Below the pieces are notes generated by a model. It worked only from the letters and a program-made list of their open reading frames with translations. It ran no database searches and was not told where the DNA came from. The translations under genes were made by a program, and so were the position numbers. From Amycolatopsis sp. NBC_00345 (GTDB lineage: Bacteria > Actinomycetota > Actinomycetes > Mycobacteriales > Pseudonocardiaceae), in NCBI RefSeq assembly GCF_036116635.1, contig NZ_CP107995.1:1984001-2048000 (forward strand): a stretch of 64,000 nucleotides of DNA, written 5' to 3'. Positions 34,122 to 42,116 of this stretch are shown piece after piece; the first letter of the stretch is position 1, and each line of letters begins with the position of its first letter.

Positions 34122-35692
34122 CAATACCACTAAGTTAAGCCGCTGGAGGCTGTAGGGTAATGGTCGGCGGGCCGGCGTGTCGGATGCTGTGGTCGGTGGG
34201 TTTTTTGACTCTGTAGCGGTTGTATCTGAGTCTCCTGAGGGCGCGTGGGTTTGTTCGGTGTCGCCGCGGCCGGTGGCGACGTTCAAGAATTTCAGTCGTC
34301 GTCTCCGCGCGTGCCTTTTTCAGTTTTTGAGGGGGAAAAAGCCGCCTGGCTTGTGACCTGGCGGCGGATGACGCGGAGAGTGCGCATGAACGACAATCGG
34401 TCGGGATCGACATCGGCTTCGTCGGCAGCCCGGCACATGAGCGCCCGTATGCTGTAGTGAGTCAGCAGCAACGCCCATATTTCTTGCCTGACCATCTCCG
34501 GCGATTGAGACCTCAGCACTCGCCCTGGCCCGCGTTGATGAGTCTTGACCTCATCAAGCAGGCTTTCGTACTCCCAACGCTCACTATAGGCAGTAGCTAA
34601 CTCGATAGCAGGTATGTCTTCAGGGTCGAGTATTGAGGTGATCAGGCGAATGGTGTCATGTTCCTCGGTTCGCTCACGGTCGGGAATCTCGTATTCGACG
34701 ACACGCACCACCATGGCCTGAGTCGTGTGCGGCATGGCACCGTCTCGGATCCGTGTGAGGATTTCCTTCTTGTGGTAGTTGCGTAATTTCGGCGGGAACA
34801 CGGCCGAGAGGTAGGAACCGTCCGGCAGGACACGCGCGACCGGCAGCAGAAGATCCGACTTCACCCGCCACAGGGCATCGGCGCCGGTCTCGAGCGTCTC
34901 CTGCCAGGCAGGGAAGCTGTAGAAGCTGCGGTCGGCGGTGATGAGCATGTCTGCCTCGAACGAGCGGGTCAGCTCCTTGGCCAGGGTAGTCTCTCCGACA
35001 GGCGCACCGCCAAGCGCGGCATCGACGAGGACATGTGAGCCGCATTCGCCAAGCCCGACGACCCGCACGATCGGGTAGGCACTCGCATTCGGACCGTTGT
35101 TGGACCGATCAAACTCGGCGACGTTGGCCGCAGTGTCCGGAATATTCAACGCGCACCCGTCAATCGACATCAACCGCCACGATCTCAGCCATGCGCCTTT
35201 CGTGCCCGGGCCCGCCACGGGAACCGCTATATCCTCGAACAACTCCCGCAACGGCTCATCGCCCAAACGCCGCCGAGCCTGAGTGATCGCCGAGGTCGAA
35301 GGAACATGCCACGAATCCGACCACGATCTCATATCCTTCAAAGATCCCACGAGCTTACGCATCACTTCCTCGTAGTCATCATCGAAGAACAAGCACATCG
35401 CCATACAAAAACGAACCATCACATGGGCTGGCAACAGTCGAGATCGCTGCTCGCGACGCCCAGTTCTATTCAGCACGTCCTCAATGAAATCTCTCGGCAC
35501 CACATCAGCCAAGACCCCCAGTGAAATCCGGTCCGTCAACCGAACGCCCGCTCCACCGTTTCCCAGCAATTTCACATGCCCAGTTCGACTCACCACTCAA
35601 TACTACTCAATCCCGATACCCAAGGAAAGCAATTGCCAGGCGTGTTGCCCAATCATTTCCACTGCGCAGACACCCTTAACTTAGTGGTATTG
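34122..35692. mobile_element. Complete IS4-family insertion sequence, 1571 bp
   Basis: Perfect 18-bp terminal inverted repeats, CAATACCACTAAGTTAAG at 34122-34139 and its complement at 35675-35692, enclose one transposase gene on the minus strand. A 10-bp direct duplication of the target flanks it. The ends, duplication and transposase motif all agree with IS4 family. Exact ends and an intact transposase suggest a recent insertion that may still be able to move. Confidence 0.93.
34292..35596 (-). CDS. IS4-family DDE transposase
   Basis: 434 residues. An N-terminal IS4 domain (LADVVPRDFIEDVLNRTGRREQRSRLLPAHVMVRFCMAM region) is followed by the RNase H-like DDE core. First Asp: MSIDGCALNIPDT. 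Second Asp: ADMLITADRSFYSF. The glutamate lies in YSERWEYESLLDEVK, which fits the IS4 signature Y-(2)-R-(3)-E-(6)-K exactly. No frameshift or stop was found, so it is probably active. GTG 35596 is the first start; translation might instead begin at a GTG a few codons later. Expression would come from within the element. Confidence 0.93.
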   Translation of the reverse strand: MVSRTGHVKLLGNGGAGVRLTDRISLGVLADVVPRDFIEDVLNRTGRREQRSRLLPAHVMVRFCMAMCLFFDDDYEEVMRKLVGSLKDMRSWSDSWHVPSTSAITQARRRLGDEPLRELFEDIAVPVAGPGTKGAWLRSWRLMSIDGCALNIPDTAANVAEFDRSNNGPNASAYPIVRVVGLGECGSHVLVDAALGGAPVGETTLAKELTRSFEADMLITADRSFYSFPAWQETLETGADALWRVKSDLLLPVARVLPDGSYLSAVFPPKLRNYHKKEILTRIRDGAMPHTTQAMVVRVVEYEIPDRERTEEHDTIRLITSILDPEDIPAIELATAYSERWEYESLLDEVKTHQRGPGRVLRSQSPEMVRQEIWALLLTHYSIRALMCRAADEADVDPDRLSFMRTLRVIRRQVTSQAAFSPSKTEKGTRGDDD

Positions 35693-35702
35693 GGGATGTC
35701 AT
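35693..35702. repeat. Target site duplication, right copy
   Basis: GGGATGTCAT follows the right inverted repeat and matches 34112-34121 exactly. The HNH reading frame resumes in the next codon (35703). Confidence 0.92.
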
Positions 35703-36081
35703 CGCCCGTCGCAGGACAGCGATATCGACCATACCCGCGACTTCGCGAGAGGCGGCCACACCGCCGAAGACAACCTGGGCCCGCGCTGCCGACGACACCA
35801 CCGCCTCAAAGACGAACCAGACTGGTCCTTCACTTCAGCACCCGGCGGTCAAGGCACCATCACCACCCCGACGGGGCGGGTGTATGCGACAAAACCGCCG
35901 CCACTGCACGAAAGCCGAGTCAGGGACGCCACCGGTGACACCGGGACCGGGCACGAAGCAGCCGCCTGACCCCGGCGACGAACAGGGCCACCTCGCGCGC
36001 CACATCAAACGTGGCACCAGAGGAAACCACGTAGGGTCCCTCCCGCACCTCACTCCACGACAACACGCGCCCCGCCCAGCC

Positions 36082-36408
36082 CTACTGAGAAAACCGGCGA
36101 ATGGCGAGGGCGAAGCGGATCTCCACTTTCCAGTCCTTGAGGGGAAGGGGCAACACTTGTAAGTGTCCTTTGTGGAGCTCCTGGGCGTCCGCGAAGCGGG
36201 GTACGACGGCGACGTCGCCGTTCTCGGTGGCAAGCTGGACGGCGCCCCACCGGTAGACCAGCACCGAGCTGTCCGCGAGGTCGCCGAACCGGAGCCGGGC
36301 GCGTCCGGCCAGCCGGTGCCGCGGGTGGCAGACGGCGATGATCCCGGACTTCCCGATCCGGACCGGCCGGACCTCGTCACCCGGCGGGTTGGCCAGGAGG
36401 AAACCGGC
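36082..36408 (-). pseudogene. Remnant resembling a LysR substrate-binding domain
   Basis: About 108 codons without a start or DNA-binding part: FLLANPPGDEVRPVRIGKSG, then GIIAVCHPRHRLAGRARLRF, GDLADSSVLVYRW, GDVAVVPRF and HLQVLPLPLKDW, the order of strands seen in LysR effector domains. A TAG at 36082-36084 ends it. The same frame then stays open to 35920 with protein-like text (GPYVVSSGATFDVAREVALFVAG) that I cannot place and that overlaps the HNH tail on the other strand. The upstream helix-turn-helix is absent. Best read as a decayed regulator beside the esterase gene; family assignment is moderate. Confidence 0.4.
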
Positions 36409-36409
36409 C

Positions 36410-37264
36410 TTACCGGGCCCAGCAAGTCCTGAGGTAGCTGAGGAACGAGGCCTGCAGACCGGTCACGTGCGTTTCGCGCAGGACCGCGCTGGTGACGGCT
36501 CCGCCGCGTGAGGTGAGGCGGTGCAGGAGGGTGGCCGTGTTCTTCGCGAGGTTTTGGTAGATGGCCAGGTCTCCGAGCAGCTCTTGGTCGTTGAAGGTCA
36601 CGTGAAGCTTGGCGGCAGGCAGGCCTTCACCAAGCTCTCGGAGCTGAGCGAAGACTTGACTGTCTTCGCCGACAACGCCGGGGCTGCCCGCTCCGATGCT
36701 CTCGAAGAGCGTGTTGCCGGTGAGCCAGGCGTAGAGACTGAAGAGTCCGCCGTAGGAGTAGCCGAAGAGGCCGTGACCGCTCGCGGCCGTGCCGTAGTCG
36801 CGTTCGATCCGCGGGTGCAGTTCCGCGGTGAGGAAGCCCAGGAACGCGTCGGCGCGGGTGTCGCGTAATTCGGCGAGGTAGGCGTCGGCTTCCTCGCGGG
36901 TCGTCGCGCCCGTTTGAAGTCCCAGCTCCACGGCATCGATGAACTCCTTGGCGATGGGCTCGCCGGGCGGCACGAGGTCCCTGTTGCGCAGCCGTGCCCA
37001 GTGCTGTGCTTCCTCGCCCGCGTAGCCGACGCTGACCTGGATGTAGGGCTGGATCTTCTGCATGGGGTCCAGCTGGGTGACGACGAGCGGAGCCGTCATG
37101 CCCACGGCCCAGTTGCCGTCGAGCACATACACGACGGGCGCTTGTGACGTGGCGGGGTCGTAGCGCGGTGGCGTGGTGACCCAGACGCCGTAGTCGTGCC
37201 CACCGCTGGAACGCAGCTCGAAGTAGTCGGTGTCGGCGAGGCAGCCCTGCCACATAGTGTTCAT
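36410..37264 (-). CDS. Alpha/beta-hydrolase of the putative esterase (Fes/IroE) family
   Basis: 284 residues. An N-terminal strand region APVVYVLDGNWAVGM is followed by the nucleophile elbow LFGYSYGGLFSLYAW with S170, the esterase-D/enterochelin-esterase signature, and RDYGTAASGHG before it. A late His (about THVTGLQ) could complete the triad. There is no signal peptide, so it is cytoplasmic. It overlaps the upstream amidohydrolase by 4 bp (ATGA) and is the second gene of that operon, suggesting stepwise hydrolysis of one compound. Siderophore esters are possible but unsupported here. Confidence 0.78.
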   Translation of the reverse strand: MNTMWQGCLADTDYFELRSSGGHDYGVWVTTPPRYDPATSQAPVVYVLDGNWAVGMTAPLVVTQLDPMQKIQPYIQVSVGYAGEEAQHWARLRNRDLVPPGEPIAKEFIDAVELGLQTGATTREEADAYLAELRDTRADAFLGFLTAELHPRIERDYGTAASGHGLFGYSYGGLFSLYAWLTGNTLFESIGAGSPGVVGEDSQVFAQLRELGEGLPAAKLHVTFNDQELLGDLAIYQNLAKNTATLLHRLTSRGGAVTSAVLRETHVTGLQASFLSYLRTCWAR

Positions 37265-38487
37265 CGGAGGTCCTTCACAACACGTCCGGCTTGGACGACG
37301 AGTACGGCGTTGACGGGGTCGGAGAAGAGCTTCGGATCTTCGAGCGGATTGCCTTTCCAGAGCACGAAGTCTGCCTGCAGCCCGGGAGCGATGACCCCCA
37401 CCTGGCCGGAAAGGCCGAGGATCTCGGCGTTGGTCTTCGTGGCCGCCACGAGAGCTTCCATCGGCGTCTCGAGCTCTGCGCGTAACGTGAGCTCTTCGCC
37501 TCGACGGTTCTGCGCCGGGCCGATGAGATCGGAACCCAGCCCGATCCGCACTCCGGCCTCCTTGGCGACGGCGAGCGCCTCGGTCATCCGCTCACGAACA
37601 CCCAGCACACGATCGCGGGTCGACTCGCCGAGGCCGGCTCCGGCGGTGTCGTGCAGCAGTTGCTCGACGACCGCGAACGTGGCCACCAGGTCGACCCCGC
37701 GAGTGGCCATCAGGATGGCCGTGGACTCATCGAGGTCGGTGCCGTGCTCGACACAGCGCACCCCGGCCTCGACCGCGTTCCGGATGCCTTCGTTGTTGTG
37801 GGCGTGAACCGTCACATAAGTGTGCCGTGCCGCAGCTTCTTGAACAGCGACGGCGATTTCTTCCACGGTGAACTGGGTGTCGGTCAGCCGGTCGTGCGCG
37901 CCGACCACTCCGCCGGTCACACAGAGCTTCAGGAAGGAGGCTCCGCGGCGGAAGGCTTCGCGCACGTTGCCTCGCAGCTCGTCCGCGTTGCCCGACATCA
38001 TGGACAGCGCGCACAGGCCCGGAACGTGATGGCTGCTCCACAGCTCGGTGGGTTCCCAGTCGGCCCCGTAGTAGCCGTGCCCGCCGGTCTGGCACTGAAC
38101 CGGTCCGCACGACAGCACGCGCGGGCCCCGGACCTTGCCCTTCGCGATCGTGGTGACGACGCCGCCGTCGATCCCGCCGGTGTCCCGGACGGTCGTGAAG
38201 CCGGCATCAAGCGCCGCGCCGGCCGTGGCGAAGATGTCGGCCGCGATCTCGGCGGCGCTGACCTGAAACGAGAACTGCGGCTGGATCGGGCTCGACAAGC
38301 CCAAGTGGACGTGAGCGTCGATCAGGCCGGGCGTCATCGTCAGCCCCCCGGCATCGAGGCGCTCGCCGGGTGCGCTGGAGGCACCGAGCCGGGCGATACG
38401 CCCGTCTTCGACGGTGACGGTGACGTCGGCGGGGTCGCGGCCCGACCCGTCGGCGACCGCCGCGCCGACCACCTGAAAACTTCCCAC
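37261..38487 (-). CDS. Metal-dependent amidohydrolase (prolidase/imidazolonepropionase-like)
   Basis: 408 residues of the amidohydrolase superfamily with a binuclear metal set: LIDAHVHLGL (H-x-H), FLKLCVTGGV (bridging carbamyl-Lys), YVTVHAHNNEG (His), CVEHGTDLD (His) and IGLGSDLIG (Asp). The N-terminal beta-sandwich ends at RLDAGGLTMTPG. It resembles Xaa-Pro dipeptidase-type members. GTG 38487 has GGAGGGA upstream; the frame's longer reading crosses the divergent TetR gene and was rejected. It forms an operon with the esterase and is divergent from TetR, its likely regulator. Confidence 0.83.
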   Translation of the reverse strand: MGSFQVVGAAVADGSGRDPADVTVTVEDGRIARLGASSAPGERLDAGGLTMTPGLIDAHVHLGLSSPIQPQFSFQVSAAEIAADIFATAGAALDAGFTTVRDTGGIDGGVVTTIAKGKVRGPRVLSCGPVQCQTGGHGYYGADWEPTELWSSHHVPGLCALSMMSGNADELRGNVREAFRRGASFLKLCVTGGVVGAHDRLTDTQFTVEEIAVAVQEAAARHTYVTVHAHNNEGIRNAVEAGVRCVEHGTDLDESTAILMATRGVDLVATFAVVEQLLHDTAGAGLGESTRDRVLGVRERMTEALAVAKEAGVRIGLGSDLIGPAQNRRGEELTLRAELETPMEALVAATKTNAEILGLSGQVGVIAPGLQADFVLWKGNPLEDPKLFSDPVNAVLVVQAGRVVKDLR

Positions 38488-38581
38488 GAGTCGTTCCCTC
38501 CGCCGGTGCGAGCTGACTGCGACCATGGGTGACGCGCCACGGCGCCGCCAGTCGCTCTTTTCCAATGGATAAACTGTGGGA

Positions 38582-39157
38582 GTGATCCTGTCAAGCTCGG
38601 AACGCAAGGGCGACGCACGCGAGCGTCTCCTGGCCCGGCTTCTCGACGCCTTCGATGAGGCCCTTCCCTCGCCGGAGGTGTCGCTCCGTGAGGTCGCCGC
38701 CCGGGCCGAGACCAGCCACGCCCTCCTGCGATACCACTTCGGGTCACTCTCGGGCGTCTTGGTGGCCATGCTCGAGGCGCAGCGATCCCGTGACAACGAG
38801 ACGCTTTTCGCGGCCGCCCGCCACGGCACCTTCGACGACCTCGTCGTGGCAATCTGGCGGGCCTACACCCGTCCGGAACAGCTGTCGCGTATCCGTGGCT
38901 TCTTTCACGTCGTAGGACTGGCCGCGTACAGCCCAGAGGACTTTCGTGAGTTCATCGACTCGCTCGACGACCTGACCAAGATGCTGGCCTCGCTCGCGGA
39001 ACGCGAAGGGCTCGACGCCAAGGAAGCCCTGACCATGGCGACCGTCGCCGTTGCCGCGATGCGTGGCCTGCTCTTGCGGGAAGTTCTGACTCCAGGTGCC
39101 CACTCGGAGGACGCGGTCGCCTTGATCCTGCGCATGTCCCACCGCCGCGAAGAGTGA
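38582..39157 (+). CDS. TetR family regulator
   Basis: 191 residues. The helix-turn-helix is LREVAARAETSHALLRYHFGSLSGVL (about 35-60), followed by a helical sensor domain. TAAACT at 38570-38575 lies 6 bp before GTG 38582, a leaderless layout; GTG 38576 is a possible start two codons earlier. It is divergent from the amidohydrolase gene across 94 bp and most likely represses it. Terminal text LLREVLTPGAHSEDAVALILRM is TetR_C-like. The ligand is unknown. Confidence 0.82.
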   Translation: MILSSSERKGDARERLLARLLDAFDEALPSPEVSLREVAARAETSHALLRYHFGSLSGVLVAMLEAQRSRDNETLFAAARHGTFDDLVVAIWRAYTRPEQLSRIRGFFHVVGLAAYSPEDFREFIDSLDDLTKMLASLAEREGLDAKEALTMATVAVAAMRGLLLREVLTPGAHSEDAVALILRMSHRREE

Positions 39158-39170
39158 ACTCCATCCAATG

Positions 39171-39199
39171 TTGCACGCCGTCCAGAGTTTTCGTACAGT
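39171..39199 (+). promoter_or_regulatory. Promoter of the second TetR gene, leaderless
   Basis: TTGCAC (39171-39176) and TACAGT (39194-39199) are separated by exactly 17 bp. The start codon GTG lies at 39206, 6 bp after the -10 box, where transcription should begin. This predicts a leaderless mRNA; no ribosome binding site is present. Confidence 0.6.
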
Positions 39200-39205
39200 G
39201 ATGGA

Positions 39206-39802
39206 GTGGAGCACGACGAAGTCCTCGGCTTGCGGGAGCGCAAGAAGCTCGAAAGCTGGCGGTCCATCCGGGCCGCCGGGCTGCGCCTGATCGAGGAGCG
39301 CGGCTACGAAGCCGTGAGCGTTGACGAGATCGCCGCGGCCGCGAACGTCTCGCGCAGCACGTTGTTCAACTACTTCGCGTCCAAGGAAGCCATCGTCTTC
39401 GACCCGGACCCGCAGCAGCTTCAGATCTGGAGATCCCTGATGCGCGACCGCCCGGCTGACGAGCCGCTGTGGTCGTCGTTGCGGGAAATCTTTCTCCGGT
39501 ACCTGTCCACGTTCTCCGATCGGGTGGCGGTGCAGAAGCGGCTCAAGGCGGCGTCACCGGCCTTGGCCGGATCCGCCCGCGACCACAGCGAACGCTTTGT
39601 CGCCGACCTGCGCGAGTGGGTCGCGTCCCGCACGCCGCCCGGTGAGGAGGCACGGAGCACCCTGCTGGTCAACGTCGCCTCGGCGGTGATGGCCACGGCC
39701 TACACGATGTGGTCGCCCGACGACGGCTTCGATCGCCTGCTCGAACTCGCCCGGGACAACTTCGCGCAGACGAGCCACGGACTGGGGCCGGCCGGGGACT
39801 GA
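39206..39802 (+). CDS. TetR family regulator
   Basis: 198 residues. LGLRERKKLESWRSIRAAGLRLIEERG leads into the helix-turn-helix VDEIAAAANVSRSTLFNYFASKEAIVF (about 35-60), the actinobacterial TetR style with MftR-like C-terminal domain. GTG 39206 sits at the predicted transcription start; ATG 39201 is out of frame. It precedes the SDR-P450 pair by 71 bp on the same strand and may control it. The stop lies within a strong hairpin. Confidence 0.83.
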   Translation: MEHDEVLGLRERKKLESWRSIRAAGLRLIEERGYEAVSVDEIAAAANVSRSTLFNYFASKEAIVFDPDPQQLQIWRSLMRDRPADEPLWSSLREIFLRYLSTFSDRVAVQKRLKAASPALAGSARDHSERFVADLREWVASRTPPGEEARSTLLVNVASAVMATAYTMWSPDDGFDRLLELARDNFAQTSHGLGPAGD

Positions 39803-39817
39803 TCCCGGGCCGGCCCC
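39784..39817 (+). terminator. Hairpin over the TetR stop codon
   Basis: GGGGCCGGCC (39784-39793) pairs perfectly with GGCCGGCCCC (39808-39817), with inner GGG/CCC and a short loop. The TGA of the TetR gene lies in the loop. A second perfect 8-bp hairpin (39838-39845 with 39851-39858) stands just before the SDR ribosome binding site and could affect its translation. Confidence 0.5.
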
Positions 39818-39873
39818 GAAACCCCATTCCCTGATCAGCGCCGCGCGTGCCGCGGCGCGGAAGGAACACGTCC

Positions 39874-40689
39874 ATGAGCAAGACCTGGTTCATCACCGGT
39901 GCTTCGCGCGGCTTCGGCCGCAACTGGACCGAGGCGGCGCTGCAGCGTGGCGACAAGGTCGCCGCGACCGCCCGTGACATCGACACCCTGAAAGACCTGG
40001 CCGACTCCTACGGCGACGCGATCCTGCCCATCGCGCTCGACGTGACCGATCACGCCGCGGCGACCGCCGCGGTCGGCCAGGCGCATGCCCACTTCGGCGG
40101 GCTCGACGTCGTGGTGAACAACGCCGGTTACGGGCACTTCGGGTTCCTGGAAGAGGTCACCGAGGCCGAGGCCCGCGCCCAGCTCGAAACGAACGTCTTC
40201 GGCGCCCTCTGGGTCACCCAGGCGGCGATCCCGCTGATGCGGGAGCAGGGCTCCGGCCACATCGTGCAGATCTCCAGCATCGGCGGCGTGGCCGCGTTCC
40301 CCGGCCTGGGCCTCTACCACGCCTCGAAGTGGGCGCTCGAAGGCTTTTCCGAAGCGCTGTCGTACGAAGTCGCGCCCTTCGGCGTCAAGGTCACCCTGAT
40401 CGAACCGGGCGGCTACGCCACCGACTGGTCCGGCTCCTCGTCGGTCCGGTCCGAGCCCAACCCGGCCTACCAGGCCACCCGCGACGCCATGGACGCGCGC
40501 CGGCAGGGAAACCAGTCGCCCGGGCCGGAGGCCACCACCGCGGCCGTGCTGGCCGTCGTGGACGCCGAAAACCCGCCGCTGCGCCTGCTGCTTTCCGGCG
40601 GGGCCTACGACATCGCCCACGGTGTTTACCAGCAGCGGGTGCAGACGTGGTCGGAGTGGGAAGCCACGTCTCGTTCCGCCCAGTCCTGA
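39874..40689 (+). CDS. SDR family oxidoreductase
   Basis: 271 residues: WFITGASRGFGRNWTEAALQRG (cofactor loop), LDVTDHAAATAAV, VVVNNAGYGHFGFLEEVTE, ISSIGGVAAFPGLGLYHASKWALEGF (Y-x3-K) and LIEPGGYATDW. This is the retinol-dehydrogenase/oxidoreductase type of classical SDR common in actinomycetes. ATG 39874 has AAGGAAC upstream. It is 23 bp from the P450 gene on the same strand, so the pair is probably one operon. It may reduce or oxidise the P450 product; substrate unknown. Confidence 0.86.
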   Translation: MSKTWFITGASRGFGRNWTEAALQRGDKVAATARDIDTLKDLADSYGDAILPIALDVTDHAAATAAVGQAHAHFGGLDVVVNNAGYGHFGFLEEVTEAEARAQLETNVFGALWVTQAAIPLMREQGSGHIVQISSIGGVAAFPGLGLYHASKWALEGFSEALSYEVAPFGVKVTLIEPGGYATDWSGSSSVRSEPNPAYQATRDAMDARRQGNQSPGPEATTAAVLAVVDAENPPLRLLLSGGAYDIAHGVYQQRVQTWSEWEATSRSAQS

Positions 40690-40712
40690 AACCGTCGCAA
40701 AGGGAGGACAAC

Positions 40713-41936
40713 ATGCCGGAAAGCGAACTCGTCGACAGCACGACGCAAGTGACGTTTCCGCCGAAGCGGTACCGGTTCGGCGGGCAGGCGGAGTACGAGC
40801 GCCTGCGGGAGCAGGGGATCATCAGCAAGGTGCCCACCGTCGACGGCGGGGAGACGTGGTGGGCGACCGACCGCGCCGACGTCAAGGCGATCCTGGCCGA
40901 TCGCCGGTTCAGCTCCGACCGGAGTAACCCGGGATTCCCGTTGATGCTGCGCGATCCGGAAGTCCGCCGGCAGAACCGGAACCAGCCGCCGATGATGATC
41001 AGCATGGACGGCGCCGAGCACGCGGAGGCCCGGCGGGCGGTGCTCGGCGAGTTCACCGTGAAGCGGCTGGCCGGGCTGCGGCCGAGGGTCCAGGAGATCG
41101 TGGACGGCTTCGTCGACGCGATGCTGGCCACCGAAGAGCGGTCGGCCGACCTGGTGCAGGCCCTGTCGCTGCCGGTGCCGTCACTGGTGATCTGCGAGGT
41201 GCTCGGCGTGCCCTACGCCGACCACGACTTCTTCCAGGAGCGCAGCGCGAAGGTGCTCAGCCGGACCATTTCGGCCGCCGAGCGGCAGGTGGCCGTCGAC
41301 GAACTGCGCGGCTACCTCGACGGGCTGGTGACCGCCAAGGAGGCCGAGCCCGGCGACGACCTGCTCAGCCGGCAGATCGAGAAGCAGCGGGCGGAAGGCG
41401 AGGTCGACCACGAGTACATGATCGGCATCGCCATCCTGCTGCTGATCGCCGGCCACGAGACGACCGCGAACATGATCTCCCTGAGCGTCGTCGGCCTGCT
41501 GAACAACCCGGAGCAGCTGGCCGCGATCCGGGCCGACCCGGCCAAGATCCCGATGGCCGTCGAGGAGTCCCTGCGGTACTTCTCGATCGCGGACCCCATT
41601 CCGCGGGTGGCCACCGAGGACGTCGAGATCGGCGGGGTGACCATCAAGGCGGGGGAGGGTGTCATCGCCTCCGGCTACGCCGCCAACTTCGATCCCGGCG
41701 CGTTCCCCGACCCCGCCGAGCTCGACGTCGGGCGGGGCACCCGTTCGCACGTCGCCTTCGGCTACGGGCCGCACCAGTGCCTCGGCCAGAACCTCGCCCG
41801 GCAGGAGCTGGAGATCGTCTTCGGGACGCTGTTCCGCCGGATCCCCGACCTGAAGCTGGCCACCCCGGTCGAGGACATCTCGTTCAAGGTGGACGGCGCG
41901 GTCTACGGCATCCACGAGCTGCCGGTTTCCTGGTAG
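40713..41936 (+). CDS. Cytochrome P450
   Basis: 407 residues, bacterial soluble class I type. I-helix LLLIAGHETTANMIS (A/G-G-x-E-T-T), K-helix EESLRYF (E-x-x-R), heme loop FGYGPHQCLGQNLAR with C356 as the iron ligand, and the B-helix MISMDGAEHAEARRAVLGEF with H-x-x-x-R. CYP105/CYP107-like in pattern. GGGAGG precedes ATG 40713. No ferredoxin or reductase gene lies beside it, so it must borrow electrons. With the SDR it suggests hydroxylation followed by alcohol oxidation. A terminator hairpin follows. Confidence 0.94.
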   Translation: MPESELVDSTTQVTFPPKRYRFGGQAEYERLREQGIISKVPTVDGGETWWATDRADVKAILADRRFSSDRSNPGFPLMLRDPEVRRQNRNQPPMMISMDGAEHAEARRAVLGEFTVKRLAGLRPRVQEIVDGFVDAMLATEERSADLVQALSLPVPSLVICEVLGVPYADHDFFQERSAKVLSRTISAAERQVAVDELRGYLDGLVTAKEAEPGDDLLSRQIEKQRAEGEVDHEYMIGIAILLLIAGHETTANMISLSVVGLLNNPEQLAAIRADPAKIPMAVEESLRYFSIADPIPRVATEDVEIGGVTIKAGEGVIASGYAANFDPGAFPDPAELDVGRGTRSHVAFGYGPHQCLGQNLARQELEIVFGTLFRRIPDLKLATPVEDISFKVDGAVYGIHELPVSW

Positions 41937-41947
41937 CGGAAAACGGC

Positions 41948-41983
41948 CCGGCCGGTGGGATCGACTTCCCGCCGGCCGGTTTT
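41948..41983 (+). terminator. Rho-independent terminator after the P450 gene
   Basis: CCGGCCGGTGGG (41948-41959) pairs with CCCGCCGGCCGG (41968-41979) with one G-U pair and an 8-nt loop, followed by TTTT (41980-41983). It begins 12 bp after the P450 stop. Confidence 0.75.
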
Positions 41984-42010
41984 CGTTGGTGGGCAACCGC
42001 TTTCCGGTGG

Positions 42011-42028
42011 CAATGTTGTCCGACATTG
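42011..42028. promoter_or_regulatory. Operator 1 of the MDR oxidoreductase promoter
   Basis: CAATGTTGTCCGACATTG is an 18-bp palindrome with one mismatch from CAATGTCG-N2-CGACATTG. A -35 box TTGACA (42026-42031) starts inside it, 15 bp from its left edge, exactly as in the copy at 46120. Confidence 0.75.
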
Positions 42029-42054
42029 ACATTCCGATGCCAGGAGGGCAAGGA

Positions 42055-42072
42055 TGATGTCGGTCGACATTG
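42055..42072. promoter_or_regulatory. Operator 2 of the MDR oxidoreductase promoter
   Basis: TGATGTCGGTCGACATTG (42055-42072) is the second copy, 44 bp downstream of the first, abutting or overlapping the expected -10 region and 45 bp before the start codon. The two sites bracket the promoter. Confidence 0.75.
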
Positions 42073-42116
42073 TGAGCGGTCCGGTTCTCCGGACCGGGGA
42101 TGTGAGGGTTGTGCGC

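Larger units (their letters stand above)
33195..35969 (+). pseudogene. DUF222/HNH endonuclease-like gene split by an IS element
   Basis: Part 1 (33195-34121, 309 codons) is a DUF222 protein ending at the CxxxHPGC zinc/HNH start (VRVRDRVCQHPGCH). Part 2 (35703-35969) resumes in the same frame: RPSQDSDIDHTRDFARGGHT, then the HNH text EDNLGPRCRRHHRLKDEPDW and a 45-residue tail. Removing the element and one target copy restores a 397-codon gene with no other damage. As it stands, the frame ends at a TAA 12 bp into the element, leaving a 312-residue product without the nuclease core. TAAAAT (33183-33188) lies 6 bp before the GTG, suggesting a leaderless start. Base composition is lower in GC than the neighbours, as expected of a mobile gene. 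Confidence 0.9.

Noticed and set aside
42054..42116. Upstream ATG for the MDR oxidoreductase
   Set aside because: It falls inside operator 2 and adds residues not expected in the family; ATG 42117 has its own ribosome binding site.
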